Below, one piece after another: positions 10,091-21,166 of a DNA stretch of 31,670 nucleotides. Made by a program: the position numbers and the translations under genes. The stretch comes from Nemertoderma westbladi (lineage: Eukaryota; Xenacoelomorpha; Nemertodermatida; Nemertodermatidae): positions 1 to 31,670 of the forward strand of contig JAUCBJ010006016.1 in NCBI GenBank assembly GCA_032718475.1. The letters run 5' to 3'. The notes beneath the pieces are model-generated. The model searched no databases, had not been told where the DNA came from, and saw nothing but the letters and a program-made list of their open reading frames with translations. The stretch's first letter is position 1, and every line of letters begins with the position of its first letter.

Positions 10091-10150
10091 GAGAAACAAT
10101 TAATTAATTTAATTAATTAATTAATATTTAATATTTTTTAATTGTTTCTC
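10091..10150. repeat. Inverted repeat (hairpin) upstream of exon 4
   Basis: GAGAAACAATTAA at 10091-10103 is the exact reverse complement of 10138-10150, around a 34-base A/T-only loop. It ends 25 bases before the exon 4 acceptor. Confidence 0.8.
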
Positions 10151-10175
10151 ACCATTACTTCCTCGCCTTTTTCAG

Positions 10176-10294
10176 GCAGAAATCGGTAGAAAAAAGGCGA
10201 TATTCTACATCCAACCAAAGTTGATAATAGTTAGGAAAAGGAGAGGAATAATTCCTGAGATCAACCTGGACAACTATGTAAAGATACCTCGAAG
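10176..10294 (+). CDS. Receptor gene exon 4
   Basis: The acceptor TTTTTCAG is strong. 39 codons plus two bases, donor AAG|GTAATT, phase 2. It encodes a basic beta-strand-like stretch (KAIFYIQPKLIIVRKRRG) with no recognised domain. Confidence 0.75.
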
Positions 10295-10385
10295 GTAATT
10301 CATTTGTCAGGTGTATACAATACTACAGCGTTACGATGGATATTGTCAGAATTTGACATTAATGTAACAACTATTTTACTAACAG

Positions 10386-10547
10386 GGCCAAGTATTTCGA
10401 TTGGTATGTGGAAGGATTTCCTCACCACATGAAACCCTCGGTATTCGTTATGATCGGGCGAATATTAAAGGTGGATAATTTCGATTTCAACAAAATTATC
10501 GCGGTCAACGTTTACGATGGTGATGATAAACTTATCGTAAAGAAAAG
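10386..10547 (+). CDS. Receptor gene exon 5
   Basis: The acceptor AACAG completes the Arg codon split by intron 4. It encodes ~54 residues (FDWYVEGFPHHMKPSVFV...). The donor AAAAG|GTGAGT in phase 2 is the first base of the 35-bp minisatellite that follows, so the true splice site is also the first repeat unit. Any downstream repeat donor would add an immediate in-frame TGA. Confidence 0.8.
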
Positions 10548-11595
10548 GTGAGTCATACTGTCTATAGTCCGACATGTTAGAGGTGATTCATACTGTCTAT
10601 AGTCCGACTTGTTAGAAGTGAGTCATACTGTCTATAGTCCGACATGTTAGAGGTGAGTCATACTGTCTATAGTCCGACATGTTAGAGGTGAGTCTATCTA
10701 TAGTCCGACATGTTAGAGGTGAGTCTATCTATAGTCCGACATGTTAGAGGTGAGTCTATTCATAGTCCGACATGTTAGAGGTGAGTAATACTGTCTATAA
10801 AAAAAAGTTATAATACTGTCTATAGTCCGACATGTTAGAGGTGAGTCTATCTATAGTCCGACATCTTAGAGGTGAGTCATACTGTCTATAGTCCGACTTG
10901 TTAGAGGAGAGTGACACTGTCTATAGTCCGACATGTTAGAGGTGAGTCATACTGTCTATAGTCCGACATGTTAGAGGTGGGTCTATCTATAGTCCGACAT
11001 CTTAGACGTGAGTCATACTGTCTAGAGTCCGACTTGTTAGAGGTGAGTGATACTGTCTATAGTCCGACATGTGAGAGGTGAGTCATAGTGTCTATAGTCC
11101 GACATGTTAGAGGTGAGTCATACTGTCTATAGTCCGACTTGTTAGAAGTGAGTCATACTGTCTATAGTCCGTCATGTGAGAGGTCAGTCATACTGTCTAT
11201 AGTCCAACATGTGAGAGGTGAGTCATACTGTCTATAGTCCGACATGTTAGAGGTGCGTCTATCTATAGTCCGACATGTTAGAGGTGAGTCATACTGTCTA
11301 TAGTCCGACATGTTAGAGGTGAGTCATACTATCTATAGTCCGACATGTTAGAGGTGAGTGATACTGTCTATAGTCCGACTTGTTAGAGGTGAGTGATACT
11401 GTTTATAGTCCGACATGTTAGAGGTGAGGGATACTGTCTATAGTCCGACATGCTAGAGGTGAGTCATACTGTCTATAGTCCGACTTGTTAGAGGTGAGTC
11501 ATACTGTCTATAGTCCGACATGTTAGAGGTGAGTCGTACTGTCTATAGTCCGACATGTTAGAGGTGAGTGATACTGTCTATAGTCCGACTTGTTA
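10548..11595 (+). repeat. 35-bp minisatellite carrying the splice donor, left block
   Basis: About 30 tandem copies of a 35-base unit starting GTGAGTCATACTGTC and ending GACATGTTAGAG. Variants include units shortened to ~31 bases (GTGAGTCTATC...). The unit junction AGAG|GTGAGT is a consensus 5' splice site, so this array is a run of splice-donor copies. A short A-run interruption lies near 10800. Confidence 0.95.
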
Positions 11596-14500
11596 GTAGG
11601 TGGTGAGGCGAGTGTGTTGGTTGAGGGGTTGTTGATGGATAGGTGGTGAGGCGAGGGTGTTGGTTGAGGGGTAGTTGATGGGTTGGTGGTGTGGGGTAGT
11701 TGATGGGTAGGTGGTGAGGCGAGGGTGTTGGTTGAGGGGTAGTTGATGGGTAGGTGGTGTGGGGTAGTTGATGGGTAGATGGTGATGCGAGGGTGTTGGT
11801 TGAGGGGTAGTTGATGGATAGGTGGTGAGGCGAGGGTGTTGGTTGAGGGGTAGTTGATGGGTAGATGGTGATGCGAGGGTGTTGGTTGAGGGGTAGTTGA
11901 TGAATAGGTGGTGAGGCGAGGGTGTTGGTTGAGGGGTAGTTGATGGGTAGATGGTGATGCGAGGGTGTTGGTTGAGGGGTAGTTGATGAATAGGTGGTGA
12001 GGCGAGGGTGTTGGTTGAGGGGTAGTTGATGGGTAGGTGGTGAGGCGAGGGTGTTGGTTGAGGGGTAGTTGATGGATAGGTGGTGAGGCGAGGGTGTTGG
12101 TTGAGGGGTGGTTGATGGGTAGGTGGTGTGGGGTAGTTGATGGGTAGGTGGTGAGGCGAGGGTGTTGGTTGAGGGGTAGTTGATGAATAGGTGATGAGGC
12201 GAGGGTGTTGGTTGAGGGGTAGTTGATGGATAGGTGGTGAGGCGAGGGTGTTGGTTGAGGGGTAGTTGATGGGTAGGTGGTGTGGGGTAGTTGATGGGTA
12301 GGTGGTGAGGCGAGGGTGTTGGTTGAGGGGTAGTTGATGGATAGGTGGTGAGGCGAGGGTGTTGGTTGAGGGGTAGTTGATGAATAGGTGATGAGGCGAG
12401 GGTGTTGGTTGAGGGGTAGTTGATGGATAGGTGGTGAGGCGAGGGTGTTGGTTGAGGGGTAGTTGATGGGTAGGTGGTGTGGGGTAGTTGATGGGTAGGT
12501 GGTGAGGCGAGGGTGTTGGTTGAGGGGTAGTTGATGGGTAGGTGGTGTGGGGTAGTTGATGGGTAGGTGGTGAGGTGAGGGTGTTGGTTGAGGGGTAGTC
12601 GATGGATAGGTGGTTAGGCAAGGGTGTTGGTTGAGGGGTAGTTGATGGATAGGTGGTGAGGCGAGGGTGTTGGTTGAGGGGTAGTTGATGGATAGGTGGT
12701 GAGGCGAGGGTGTTGGTTGAGGGGTAGTTGATGGGTAGGTGGTGTGGGGTAGTTGATGGGTAGGTGGTGAGGCGAGGGTGTTGGTTGAGGTGTAGTTGAT
12801 GAATAGGTGGTGAGGCGAGGGTGTTGGTTGAGGGGTAGTTGATGGAGAGGTGGTGAGGCGAGGGTATTGTTTGAGGGGTAGTTGATGGGTAGGTGGTGTG
12901 GGGTAGTTGATGGGTAGGTGGTGAGACGAGCGTGTTGGTTGAGGGGTAGTTGATGAATAGGTGGTGAGGCGAGGGTGTTGGTTGAGGGGTAGTTGATGGG
13001 TAGGTGGTGTGGGGTAGTTGATGGGTAGGTGGTGAGACGAGCGTGTTGGTTGAGGGGTAGTTGATGAATAGGTGGTGAGGCGAGGGTGTTGGTTGAGGGG
13101 TAGTTGATGGATAGGTGGTGTGGGGTAGTTGATGGGTAGGTGGTGTGGGGTAGTTGATGGATAGGTGGTGAGGCGAGGGTGTTGGTTGAGGGGTAGTTGA
13201 TGGATAGGTGGTGAGGCGAGGGTGTTGGTTGAGGGGTGGTTGATGGGTAGGTGGTGTGGGGTATTTGATGGGTAGGTGGTGAGACGAGGGTGTTGGTTGA
13301 GGGGTAGTTGATGGGTAGGTGGTGAGGCGAGGGTGTTGGTTGAGGGGTAGTTGATGAATAGGTGGTGAGGCGAGGGTGTTGGTTGAGGGGTAGTTGATGG
13401 ATAGGTGGTGTGGGGTAGTTGATGGGTAGGTGGTGTGGGGTAGTTGATGGATAGGTGGTGAGGCGAGGGTGTTGGTTGAGGGGTAGTTGATGAATAGGTG
13501 GTGAGGCGAGGGTGTTGGTTGAGGGGTAGTTGATGGATAGGTGGTGTGGGGTAGTTGATGGGTAGGTGGTGTGGGGTAGTTGATGGGTAGGTGGTGTGGG
13601 GTAGTTGATGGGTAGGTGGTGAGACGAGCGTGTTGGTTGAGGGGTAGTTGATGAATAGGTGGTGAGGCGAGGGTGTTGGTTGAGGGGTAGTTGATGGATA
13701 GGTGGTGTGGGGTAGTTGATGGGTAGGTGGTGTGGGGTAGTTGATGGATAGGTGGTGAGGCGAGGGTGTTGGTTGAGGGGTAGTTGATGGATAGGTGGTG
13801 AGGCGAGGGTGTTGGTTGAGGGGTGGTTGATGGGTAGGTGGTGTGGGGTATTTGATGGGTAGGTGGTGAGACGAGGGTGTTGGTTGAGGGGTAGTTGATG
13901 GGTAGGTGGTGAGGCGAGGGTGTTGGTTGAGGGGTAGTTGATGGGTAGGTGGTGAGGCGAGGGTGTTGGTTGAGGGGTAGTTGATGGATAGGTGGTGTGG
14001 GGTAGTTGATGGGTAGGTGGTGAGGCGAGGGTGTTGGTTGAGGGGTAGTTGATGGATAGGTGGTGAGGCGAGGGTGTTGGTTGAGGGGTGGTTGATGGGT
14101 AGGTGGTGTGGGGTATTTGATGGGTAGGTGGTGAGACGAGGGTGTTGGTTGAGGGGTAGTTGATGGGTAGGTGGTGAGGCGAGGGTGTTGGTTGAGGGGT
14201 AGTTGATGGGTAGGTAGTGAGGCGAGGGTGTTGGTTGAGGGGTGGTTGATGGGTAGGTGGTGTGGGGTATTTGATGGGTAGGTGGTGAGACGAGCGTCTT
14301 GGTTGAGGGGTAGTTGATGAATAGGTGGTGAGGCGAGGGTGTTGGTTGAGGGGTAGTTGATGGGTAGGTGGTGAAGCGAGGGTGTTGGTTGAGGGGTAGT
14401 TGATGGGTAGGTGGTGAGGCGAGGGTGTTGGTTGAGGGGTAGTTGATGGATAGGTGGTGAGGCGAGGGTGTTGGTTGAGGGTTAGTTGGTGGATAGGTGG

Positions 14501-17500
14501 TGAGGCGAGGGTGTTGGTCGAGGGGTGGTTGATGGGTAGGTGGTGTGGGGTAGTTGATGGGTAGGTGGTGAGACGAGCGTCTTGGTTGAGGGGTAGTTGA
14601 TGAATAGGTGATGAGGCGAGGGTGTTGGTTGAGGGGTAGTTGATGGGTAGGTGGTGAGGCGAGGGTGTTGGTTGAGGGGTAGTTGATGGATAGGTGGTGA
14701 GGTGAGGGTGTTGGTTGAAGGGTAGTTGATGGGTAGGTGGTGTGGGGTAGTGGATGGGTAGATGGTGATGCGAGGGTGTTGGTTGAGGGATAGTTGATGG
14801 ATAGGTGATGAGGCGAGGGTGTTGGTTGAGGGGTAGTTGATGGGTAGGTGGTGAGGCGAGGGTGTTGGTTGAGGGGTAGTTGATGGATAGGTGGTGAGGT
14901 GAGGGTGTTGGTTGAAGGGTAGTTGATGGGTAGGTGGTGTGGGGTAGTTGATGGGTAGATGGTGATGCGAGGGTGTTGGTTGAGGGATAGTTGATGGATA
15001 GGTGGTGAGGCGAGGGTGTTGGTTGAGGGGTAGTTGATGGGTAGGTGGTGAGGTGAGGGTGTTGGTTGAAGGGTAGTTGATGGGTAGGTGGTGTGGGGTA
15101 GTTGATGGGTAGATGGTGATGCGAGGGTGTTGGTTGAGGGGTAGTTGATGGATAGGTGGTGAGGCGAGGGTGTTGGTAGAGGGGTGGTTGATGGGTAGGT
15201 GGTGTGGGGTAGTTGATGGGTAGATGGTGATGCGAGGGTGTTGGTTGAGGGGTAGTTGATGAATAGGTGGTGAGGCGAGGGTGTTGGTTGGGGGTAGTTG
15301 ATGGATCGGTGGTGAGGCGAGGGTGTTGGTTGAGGGGTAGTTGATGGGTAGGTGGTGAGGTGAGGGTGTTGGTTGAAGGGTAGTTGATGGATAGGTGGTG
15401 AGGCGAGGGTGTTGGTTGGGGGTAGTTGATGGATCGGTGGTGAGGCGAGGGTGTTGGTTGAGGGGTAGTTGATGGGTAGGTGGTGAGGTGAGGGTGTTGG
15501 TTGAGGGGTAGTTGATGGATAGGTGGTGAGGCGAGGGTGTTGGTTGAGGGGTAGTTGATGGGTAGGTGGTGAGGTGAGGGTGTTGGTTGAAGGGTAGTTG
15601 ATGGGTAGGTGGTGTGGGGTAGTTGATGGGTAGATGGTGATGCGAGGGTGTTGGTTGAGGGGTAGTTGATGGATAGGTGGTGAGGCGAGGGTGTTGGTTG
15701 AGGGGTAGTTGATGGGTAGGTGGTGTGGGGTAGTTGATGGGTAGATGGTGATGCGAGGGTGTTGGTTGAGGGGTAGTTGATGGATAGGTGGTGAGGCGAG
15801 GGTGTTGGTAGAGGGGTGGTTGATGGGTAGGTGGTGAGGCGAGGGTGTTGGTTGGGGGTAGTTGATGGATCGGTGGTGAGGCGAGGGTGTTGGTTGAGGG
15901 GTAGTTGATGGGTAGGTGGTGAGGTGAGGGTGTTGGTTGAGGGGTAGTTGATGGATAGGTGGTGAGGCGAGGGTGTTGGTTGAGGGGTAGTTGATGGGTA
16001 GGTGGTGAGGTGAGGGTGTTGGTTGAAGGGTAGTTGATGGGTAGGTGGTGTGGGGTAGTTGATGGGTAGATGGTGATGCGAGGGTGTTGGTTGAGGGGTA
16101 GTTGATGGATAGGTGGTGAGGCGAGGGTGTTGGTTGAGGGGTAGTTGATGGGTAGGTGGTGTGGGGTAGTTGATGGGTAGATGGTGATGCGAGGGTGTTG
16201 GTTGAGGGGTAGTTGATGGATAGGTGGTGAGGCGAGGGTGTTGGTAGAGGGGTGGTTGATGGGTAGGTGGTGTGGGGTAGTTGATGGGTAGGTGGTGAGG
16301 CGAGGGTGTTGGTTGAGGGGTAGTTGATGGATAGGTGGTGAGGCGAGGGTGTTGGTTGAAGGGTAGTTGATGGGTAGGTGGTGTGGGGTAGTTGATGGGT
16401 AGATGGTGATGCGAGGGTGTTGGTTGAGGGGTAGTTGATGGATAGGTGGTGAGGCGAGGGTGTTGGTAGAGGGGTGGTTGATGGGTAGGTGGTGTGGGGT
16501 AGTTGATGGGTAGATGGTGATGCGAGGGTGTTGGTTGAGGGGTAGTTGATGGATAGGTGGTGAGGCGAGGGTGTTGGTTGAAGGGTAGTTGATGGGTAGG
16601 TGGTGTGGGGTAGTTGATGGGTAGATGGTGATGCGAGGGTGTTGGTTGAGGGGTAGTTGATGGATAGGTGGTGAGGCGAGGGTGTTGGTAGAGGGGTGGT
16701 TGATGGGTAGGTGGTGTGGGGTTGTTGATGGATAGGTGGTGAGGCGAGGGTGTTGGTTGAGGGGTAGTTGATGGGTAGGTGGTGTGGGGTAGTTGATGGG
16801 TAGATGGTGATGCGAGGGTGTTGGTTGAGGGGTAGTTGATGGATAGGTGGTGAGGCGAGGGTGTTGGTAGAGGGGTGGTTGATGGGTAGGTGGTGTGGGG
16901 TAGTTGATGGGTAGGTGGTGAGGCGAGGGTGTTGGTTGAGGGGTAGTTGATGGGTAGGTGGTGAGGCGAGGGTGTTGGTTGAGGGGTTGTTGATGGATAG
17001 GTGGTGAGGCGAGGGTGTTGGTTGAGGGGTAGTTGATGGGTAGGTGGTGAGGCGAGGGTGTTGGTTGAGGGGTAGTTGATGGGTAGGTGGTGTGGGGTAG
17101 TTGATGGGTAGATGGTGATGCGAGGGTGTTGGTTGAGGGGTAGTTGATGAATAGGTGGTGAGGCGAGGGTGTTGGTTGAGGGATAGTTGATGGGTAGGTG
17201 GTGTGGGGTAGTTGATGGGTAGATGGTGATGCGAGGGTGTTGGGTGAGGGGTAGTTGATGGATAGGTGGTGAGGCGAGGGTGTTGGTTGAGGGGTAGTTG
17301 ATGGGTAGGTGGTGTGGGGTAGTTGATGGGTAGATGGTGATGCGAGGGTGTTGGTTGAGGGGTAGTTGATGGGTAGGTGGTGAGGCGAGGGTGTTGGTTG
17401 AGGGGTAGTTGATGGGTAGGTGGTGAGGCGAGGGTGTTGGTTGAGGGGTTGTTGATGGGTAGGTGGTGTGGGGTAGTTGATGGGTAGGTGGTGAAGCGAG

Positions 17501-17617
17501 GGTGTTGGTTGAGGGGTAGTTGATGGGTAGGTGGTGAGGCGAGGGTGTTGGTTGAGGGGTAGTTGATGGGTAGGTGGTGAGGCGAGGGTGTTGGTTGAGG
17601 GGTTGTTGATGGATAGG
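11596..17617 (+). repeat. G-rich 43/25-bp satellite splitting the 35-bp array
   Basis: About 6.0 kb of tandem units: a 43-base unit (core GGCGAGGGTGTTGGTTGAGG) and a 25-base form lacking 18 internal bases (GGTGGTGTGGGGTAGTTGAT), interspersed in higher-order patterns. Marker variants such as GAATAG, GGATAG, GGGTAG and GATGCG recur in blocks, indicating segmental duplication. The plus strand is dense in GG/GGG/GGGG runs and could form G-quadruplexes in the pre-mRNA. Long minus-strand open frames (over 1000 codons, Pro/Thr/His-rich) arise because stop codons are absent from the repeat; they are not credible genes. Confidence 0.95.
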
Positions 17618-18139
17618 AGAGGTGAGTGATACTGTCTATAGTCCGACATGCTAGAGGTGAGTCATACTGTCTATAGTCCGACTTGTTAGAGGTGAGTCAT
17701 ACTGTCTATAGTCCGACATGCTAGAGGTGAGTCATACTGTCTATAGTCCGACTTGTTTGAGGTGAGTGATACTGTCTATAGTCCGACATGTTAGAGGTGA
17801 GTCATACTGTCTATAGTCCGACTTGTTAGAGGTGAGTCATACTGTCTATAGTCCGACATGTTAGAGGTGAGTCATACTGTCTATAGTCCGACTTGTTAGA
17901 GGTGAGTGATACTGTCTATAGTCCGACTTGTTAGAGGTGAGTGATACTGTCTATAGTCCGACATGCTAGAGGTGAGTCATACTGTCTATAGTCCGACTTG
18001 TTAGAGGTGAGTCATACTGTCTGTAGTCCGACATGTTAGAGGTGAGTCATACTGTCTATAGTCCGACTTGTTAGAGGTGAGTCATACTGTCTATAGTCCG
18101 ACATGTTAGAGGTGAGTGATACTGTCTATAGTCCGACAT
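17618..18139 (+). repeat. 35-bp minisatellite carrying the splice donor, right block
   Basis: About 15 further copies of the 35-base unit resume after the G-rich satellite, alternating GACATG and GACTTG variants. Both blocks share unit and orientation, so the 43/25-bp satellite arose inside, or was inserted into, an existing array. It ends 90 bases before exon 6. Confidence 0.95.
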
Positions 18140-18227
18140 ATTTACTGCCCTAGTCACCACGTTTTCTAGGTAGCAGTATATCGAGAAGAAATGATATAAA
18201 GTTAATTAAAAAACTTTTCATTTTTAG

Positions 18228-18402
18228 ATTTGCCTTTTCCTTGAATATCACGGTGGCCTCAAGTGACCTTATACCCAATCCTGTAACCATAGCAACAGGG
18301 AAAGCACTCCAACTGGAAGTTTTACTCTACGGCAATGAATTACCTCTGAGTCTTTCTTGGTATTTTGCACCTAAAGCCACAACCAATCCCAAGCTAATTA
18401 AG
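18228..18402 (+). CDS. Receptor gene exon 6: first half of Ig-like domain 1
   Basis: The acceptor TTTTTAG supplies the A that completes the Arg codon left by exon 5 across a 7.7-kb intron, giving R-FAFSLNITV. The Ig B and C strand pattern GKALQLEVLLYG...LSLSWYF is seen; the usual first cysteine is replaced (Glu or Val position) while the core Trp is present. Donor AAG|GTAAAT, phase 0. Confidence 0.8.
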
Positions 18403-18439
18403 GTAAATCACATAAAGATAAATGAAAAGATTCGAGACA

Positions 18440-18668
18440 GGGGGGGGGGGGGGGGGAACTCGACGCAAAAGCCGCCTTGGCGAATTAATATCCCGCCTCA
18501 ATGTTAAATTCTCAATTTAGGGAAAGGAGCAGGTTACAGTGGCAAGTTATTTTAACCAAAACAATAAATAAACACAATAGAACAGGTTACAGTTATTTGC
18601 GTCCAATTTTCCCCTGGAGAGGGATGAATTTTTATTGCGTCCAGTCCCCCCCCCCCCCCCCCCCCCCC
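18440..18668 (+). mobile_element. MITE-like element with poly-G/poly-C ends (copy 1)
   Basis: The element begins with a G run followed by ACTCGACGCAA and ends with TTGCGTCCAGT followed by a long C run, so the ends are inverted repeats. The interior (AGGAGCAGGTTACAGTGGCA, CAAAACAATAAA) recurs on the opposite strand at 30305-30538. It is noncoding and lies in intron 6. Confidence 0.85.
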
Positions 18669-18763
18669 ATATCTGAATTATTCAATTAAAAAGGTTAAAT
18701 TAAATCAAATTAGTGTACCGTACATGATCAGTTAGTTTAATCACTTGTTATTTATATTTTAAG

Positions 18764-19444
18764 GAAACTGCCCTAACTAATAGAACATTTTCAGCGGATG
18801 ACACCAATAATGTTGGGACTCTATATATAGAATCGGTTACTCATGACAACTACGGTGTTTACACGTGCGTGGTCAACGTAGGCACAGTAAAACCAACGGA
18901 GATTGCGTATACAGTGCAACACCCTGTGCTAAGTGTACAACCGAAGCATATATCCCACGTGTGGAATTTTGAGAACATACAAATGCGAAACTGTAAATTA
19001 ACAGTTACAGATGAAGCAGCTGATATGAAGAAAATAAATAATAAATATAACTTCAAAGAAAACGATCGTATTGACAATGGGAAATGTAAATCAATGATGA
19101 GTCAACAACCTCGTTGCTTGGTGACAATATCAGGTATCGATGGCAACGCATTGTCTATCAACCAGGGCTTGCGCTGCCGTTCCTATATCGAGCTACTTGG
19201 TAAAGAAGCCTACTTCAGCCAGGATTGTTTGCTATTTCCTAGTTCTTGCGAGTTCGGACTATCTGTGTCCGCGTGGTTGAGATTGAGTTCTCTATCGGAG
19301 AGCAACAAACCGATCAGCCTGATAGAAAGTCATCCGTTTGGTATCTATATCGCGTGTTACGGGATGAAGTTCTACAGAAGTAGATGCGACTTTACGTTCC
19401 GGGAAGAAGAGGGAAGACTGTTTCAGACAAATTTACAGCTACCA
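18764..19444 (+). CDS. Receptor gene exon 7: end of Ig-like 1 and first half of LamG domain
   Basis: 227 codons, phase 0 at both ends, donor CCA|GTAAGT. It opens with the F-strand of the Ig domain (DNYGVYTCVVN). A Cys-rich linker follows, then a LamG or concanavalin-like start (CEFGLSVSAWLRLSS) from about codon 165. Laminin-G domains bind glycans or protein ligands outside the cell. Confidence 0.85.
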
Positions 19445-19735
19445 GTAAGTTAGTAGTGATACATTATTCCTTATTAATGTAAAGAATCTGGCCAATGCGA
19501 CACAATGTTAACTTAACATATTATACCAAAATAAAATATAACAATTTGCACTAATACATCATCTTATCAAGATACTCGGATTTACACGGGTATCAAATAT
19601 AATATGATGTCAAACAATACTACTGTAATTACAACACATCAGAGTACTTCAGATACAATTTCAATATAGTATCGCAATATATATAGTGCCAATATGACAG
19701 TGTGAATATTGATTCAAAAAATTTCAAAAATATAT

Positions 19736-19821
19736 TCCTTCGAACCGGATTCGAACCAGTGACCTATGGATTACAATTATTGCACTACAGTCCACCGCTC
19801 TACCAACTGAGCTATCGAAGG
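19736..19821 (-). tRNA. tRNA-Tyr (anticodon GTA) with intron
   Basis: Read on the minus strand from 19821, the acceptor stem CCTTCGA pairs with TCGAAGG and is followed by discriminator A (19736). The D arm has AGCTCAGTTGGTAGAGC (A box), and the T arm GGTTCGAATCC (B box). The anticodon loop reads CTGTAG, anticodon GTA, interrupted one base after the anticodon by a 13-base intron (TGCAATAATTGTA). That is the canonical eukaryotic tRNA-Tyr intron position; the spliced length is 73 bases. A TTTTT stretch follows within ~10 bases as pol III terminator. It is antisense inside intron 7 of the receptor gene and looks intact. Confidence 0.95.
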
Positions 19822-19859
19822 ACGAGAGCGATTTTCTTCCATGTGAAACAGCTCGCTAT

Positions 19860-20085
19860 GACACAAAATTCCATCAGTAACACACCAAACCTGCCACACA
19901 TCCCATCAGCCACATACCAAACAGCTCGTTGCCACACATTATTGCATCAGCTACATCCCAAACAGCTCTTTGCCACTCATACACAGATTCCAATCAGCAA
20001 CATTCAAAAAAAAGATCGCTGTCAAATCAAATCAGCCACATCCCAAACAGCTTTCTGTCAAACATTCATTACATTATATTATTAA
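19860..20085 (+). repeat. Degenerate ~35-50-bp tandem repeat
   Basis: Recurring phrases CATCAGC-ACAT-CCAAACAGCT, then TTGCCACAC or TTTGCCACTC, appear several times with heavy divergence. It directly abuts the 5' flank of the tRNA-Tyr gene and overlaps no supported coding sequence. Confidence 0.6.
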
Positions 20086-20215
20086 AGGAGAGGAGCAGGC
20101 TATATATGCACGTTATTCTAACCAAAACAATAAACGAGAATCAAAAAACAGGGCTCCCTATAGATGGATGTCGTTGGATTGTGGCCAGAGTCCCCAAACC
20201 CCTCTTCCACCCAGT
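20086..20215 (+). mobile_element. Diverged third copy of the poly-G/poly-C MITE-like element
   Basis: The segment GGAGCAGGCTATATATGCAC and ACCAAAACAATAAACGAGAA aligns to the interior of copies 1 and 2, and GTGGCCAGAGTCCCC to their end. The homopolymer ends are nearly gone, so this is an older relic. It lies in intron 7. Confidence 0.6.
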
Positions 20216-20358
20216 GTGGGTAATATATGCGTCGTTCAAGTTGACCAATACCGTTGATATATAATAATAAAGTACTTTTAACTTTACTGATTACTTAAAT
20301 TCATCGAGTCTGTCCGCACCGATAATATTTACAACATACTTAACGCTAATTTACGCAG

Positions 20359-20987
20359 ATGAAGAGATGGATAAACCTAGTGATGACGTGGAGTCCGGTC
20401 CGAGAATTCGTCGTTTACATCGACGGAATTCCCGAGGGGCGCACGAGCGGCCGACAGGATTACAGACAGCCGCTACAGTATGCGCCGGAGCTCAGCGTAG
20501 GTAAACAGGTTGCCCAGCAACGAGGGACGCATATAGCCGTAGATATAGACAATGTTGTAACGTGGGAAGAGGTGGTGTTGAGTGCGGAGGAAATAGGAGC
20601 AATGTATGGAAATATGATGGGTGTGAAATATTATTGGACTGAACCTAAATCCTACCAACTCAAGGGAACATTGGGGGATAAGGCGAAAGTCTCTTGCCCA
20701 ATACACGTGCAATTCAGGAAGAAGCCGCTACACGGTCTGTTACGCTGGTACGCCGATGATTCTACCGAGTTTGTGGAATCGAGAGGCAGAGCAGTGACGT
20801 TGAGTCCTCCGATCGGAGGAGTGCACGGAGGCATCTATTGTGCGATATGGAACGGCAGTATGGTTATTCGTTCTAAAACATTCCATTTGCCAAAGTGGAG
20901 TCCGCTATCTGAACAACAGCTGAATCAGAATACGGAATACAATTATGGAATTAAGGAACCAATTAATATACAGTTCGAACGGGAATC
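20359..20987 (+). CDS. Receptor gene exon 8: second half of LamG and Ig-like domain 2
   Basis: The acceptor TTTACGCAG is in phase 0. It continues the LamG fold (WINLVMTWSP, EFVVYIDGIPEG, IDNVVTWEEVVLSAEEIGAMY), the typical closing half of that domain. An Ig domain then shows all key residues: VSCPI, LLRWYADD and GGIYCAIW. The donor TC|GTTAGT at 20988 leaves phase 2, which fits exon 9. Reading on to a stop at ~21024 would be an artefact. Confidence 0.87.
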
Positions 20988-21166
20988 GTTAGTATTTTTT
21001 CTATCTACTAGATATTTTAAATAATCACATCCGTCACATCACATCACATCCGTCACATCTATCACATCGCACTTGCCACCAAATGATTGTTCTTCATTCT
21101 TAGTAGTCTTATCCAGTTTTGAATGTTTGAAGAGGGTTAATTAGTATCGCTTTAAATAAATTACAG

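Noticed and set aside
14482-17649. Minus-strand open frame of over 1000 codons, Pro/Thr/His/Asn-rich
   Set aside because: It lies within the G-rich 43/25-bp satellite; the repeat lacks stop codons and shifts frame every unit, so openness is a product of repeat composition. The same applies to 11593-12621.
19702-20085. 127-codon plus-strand frame
   Set aside because: It runs antisense through the tRNA-Tyr gene and a degenerate repeat, with no splice support.
20473-20834. Minus-strand frames opposite exon 8
   Set aside because: They are complementary shadows of a coding exon with clear LamG and Ig motifs on the plus strand.
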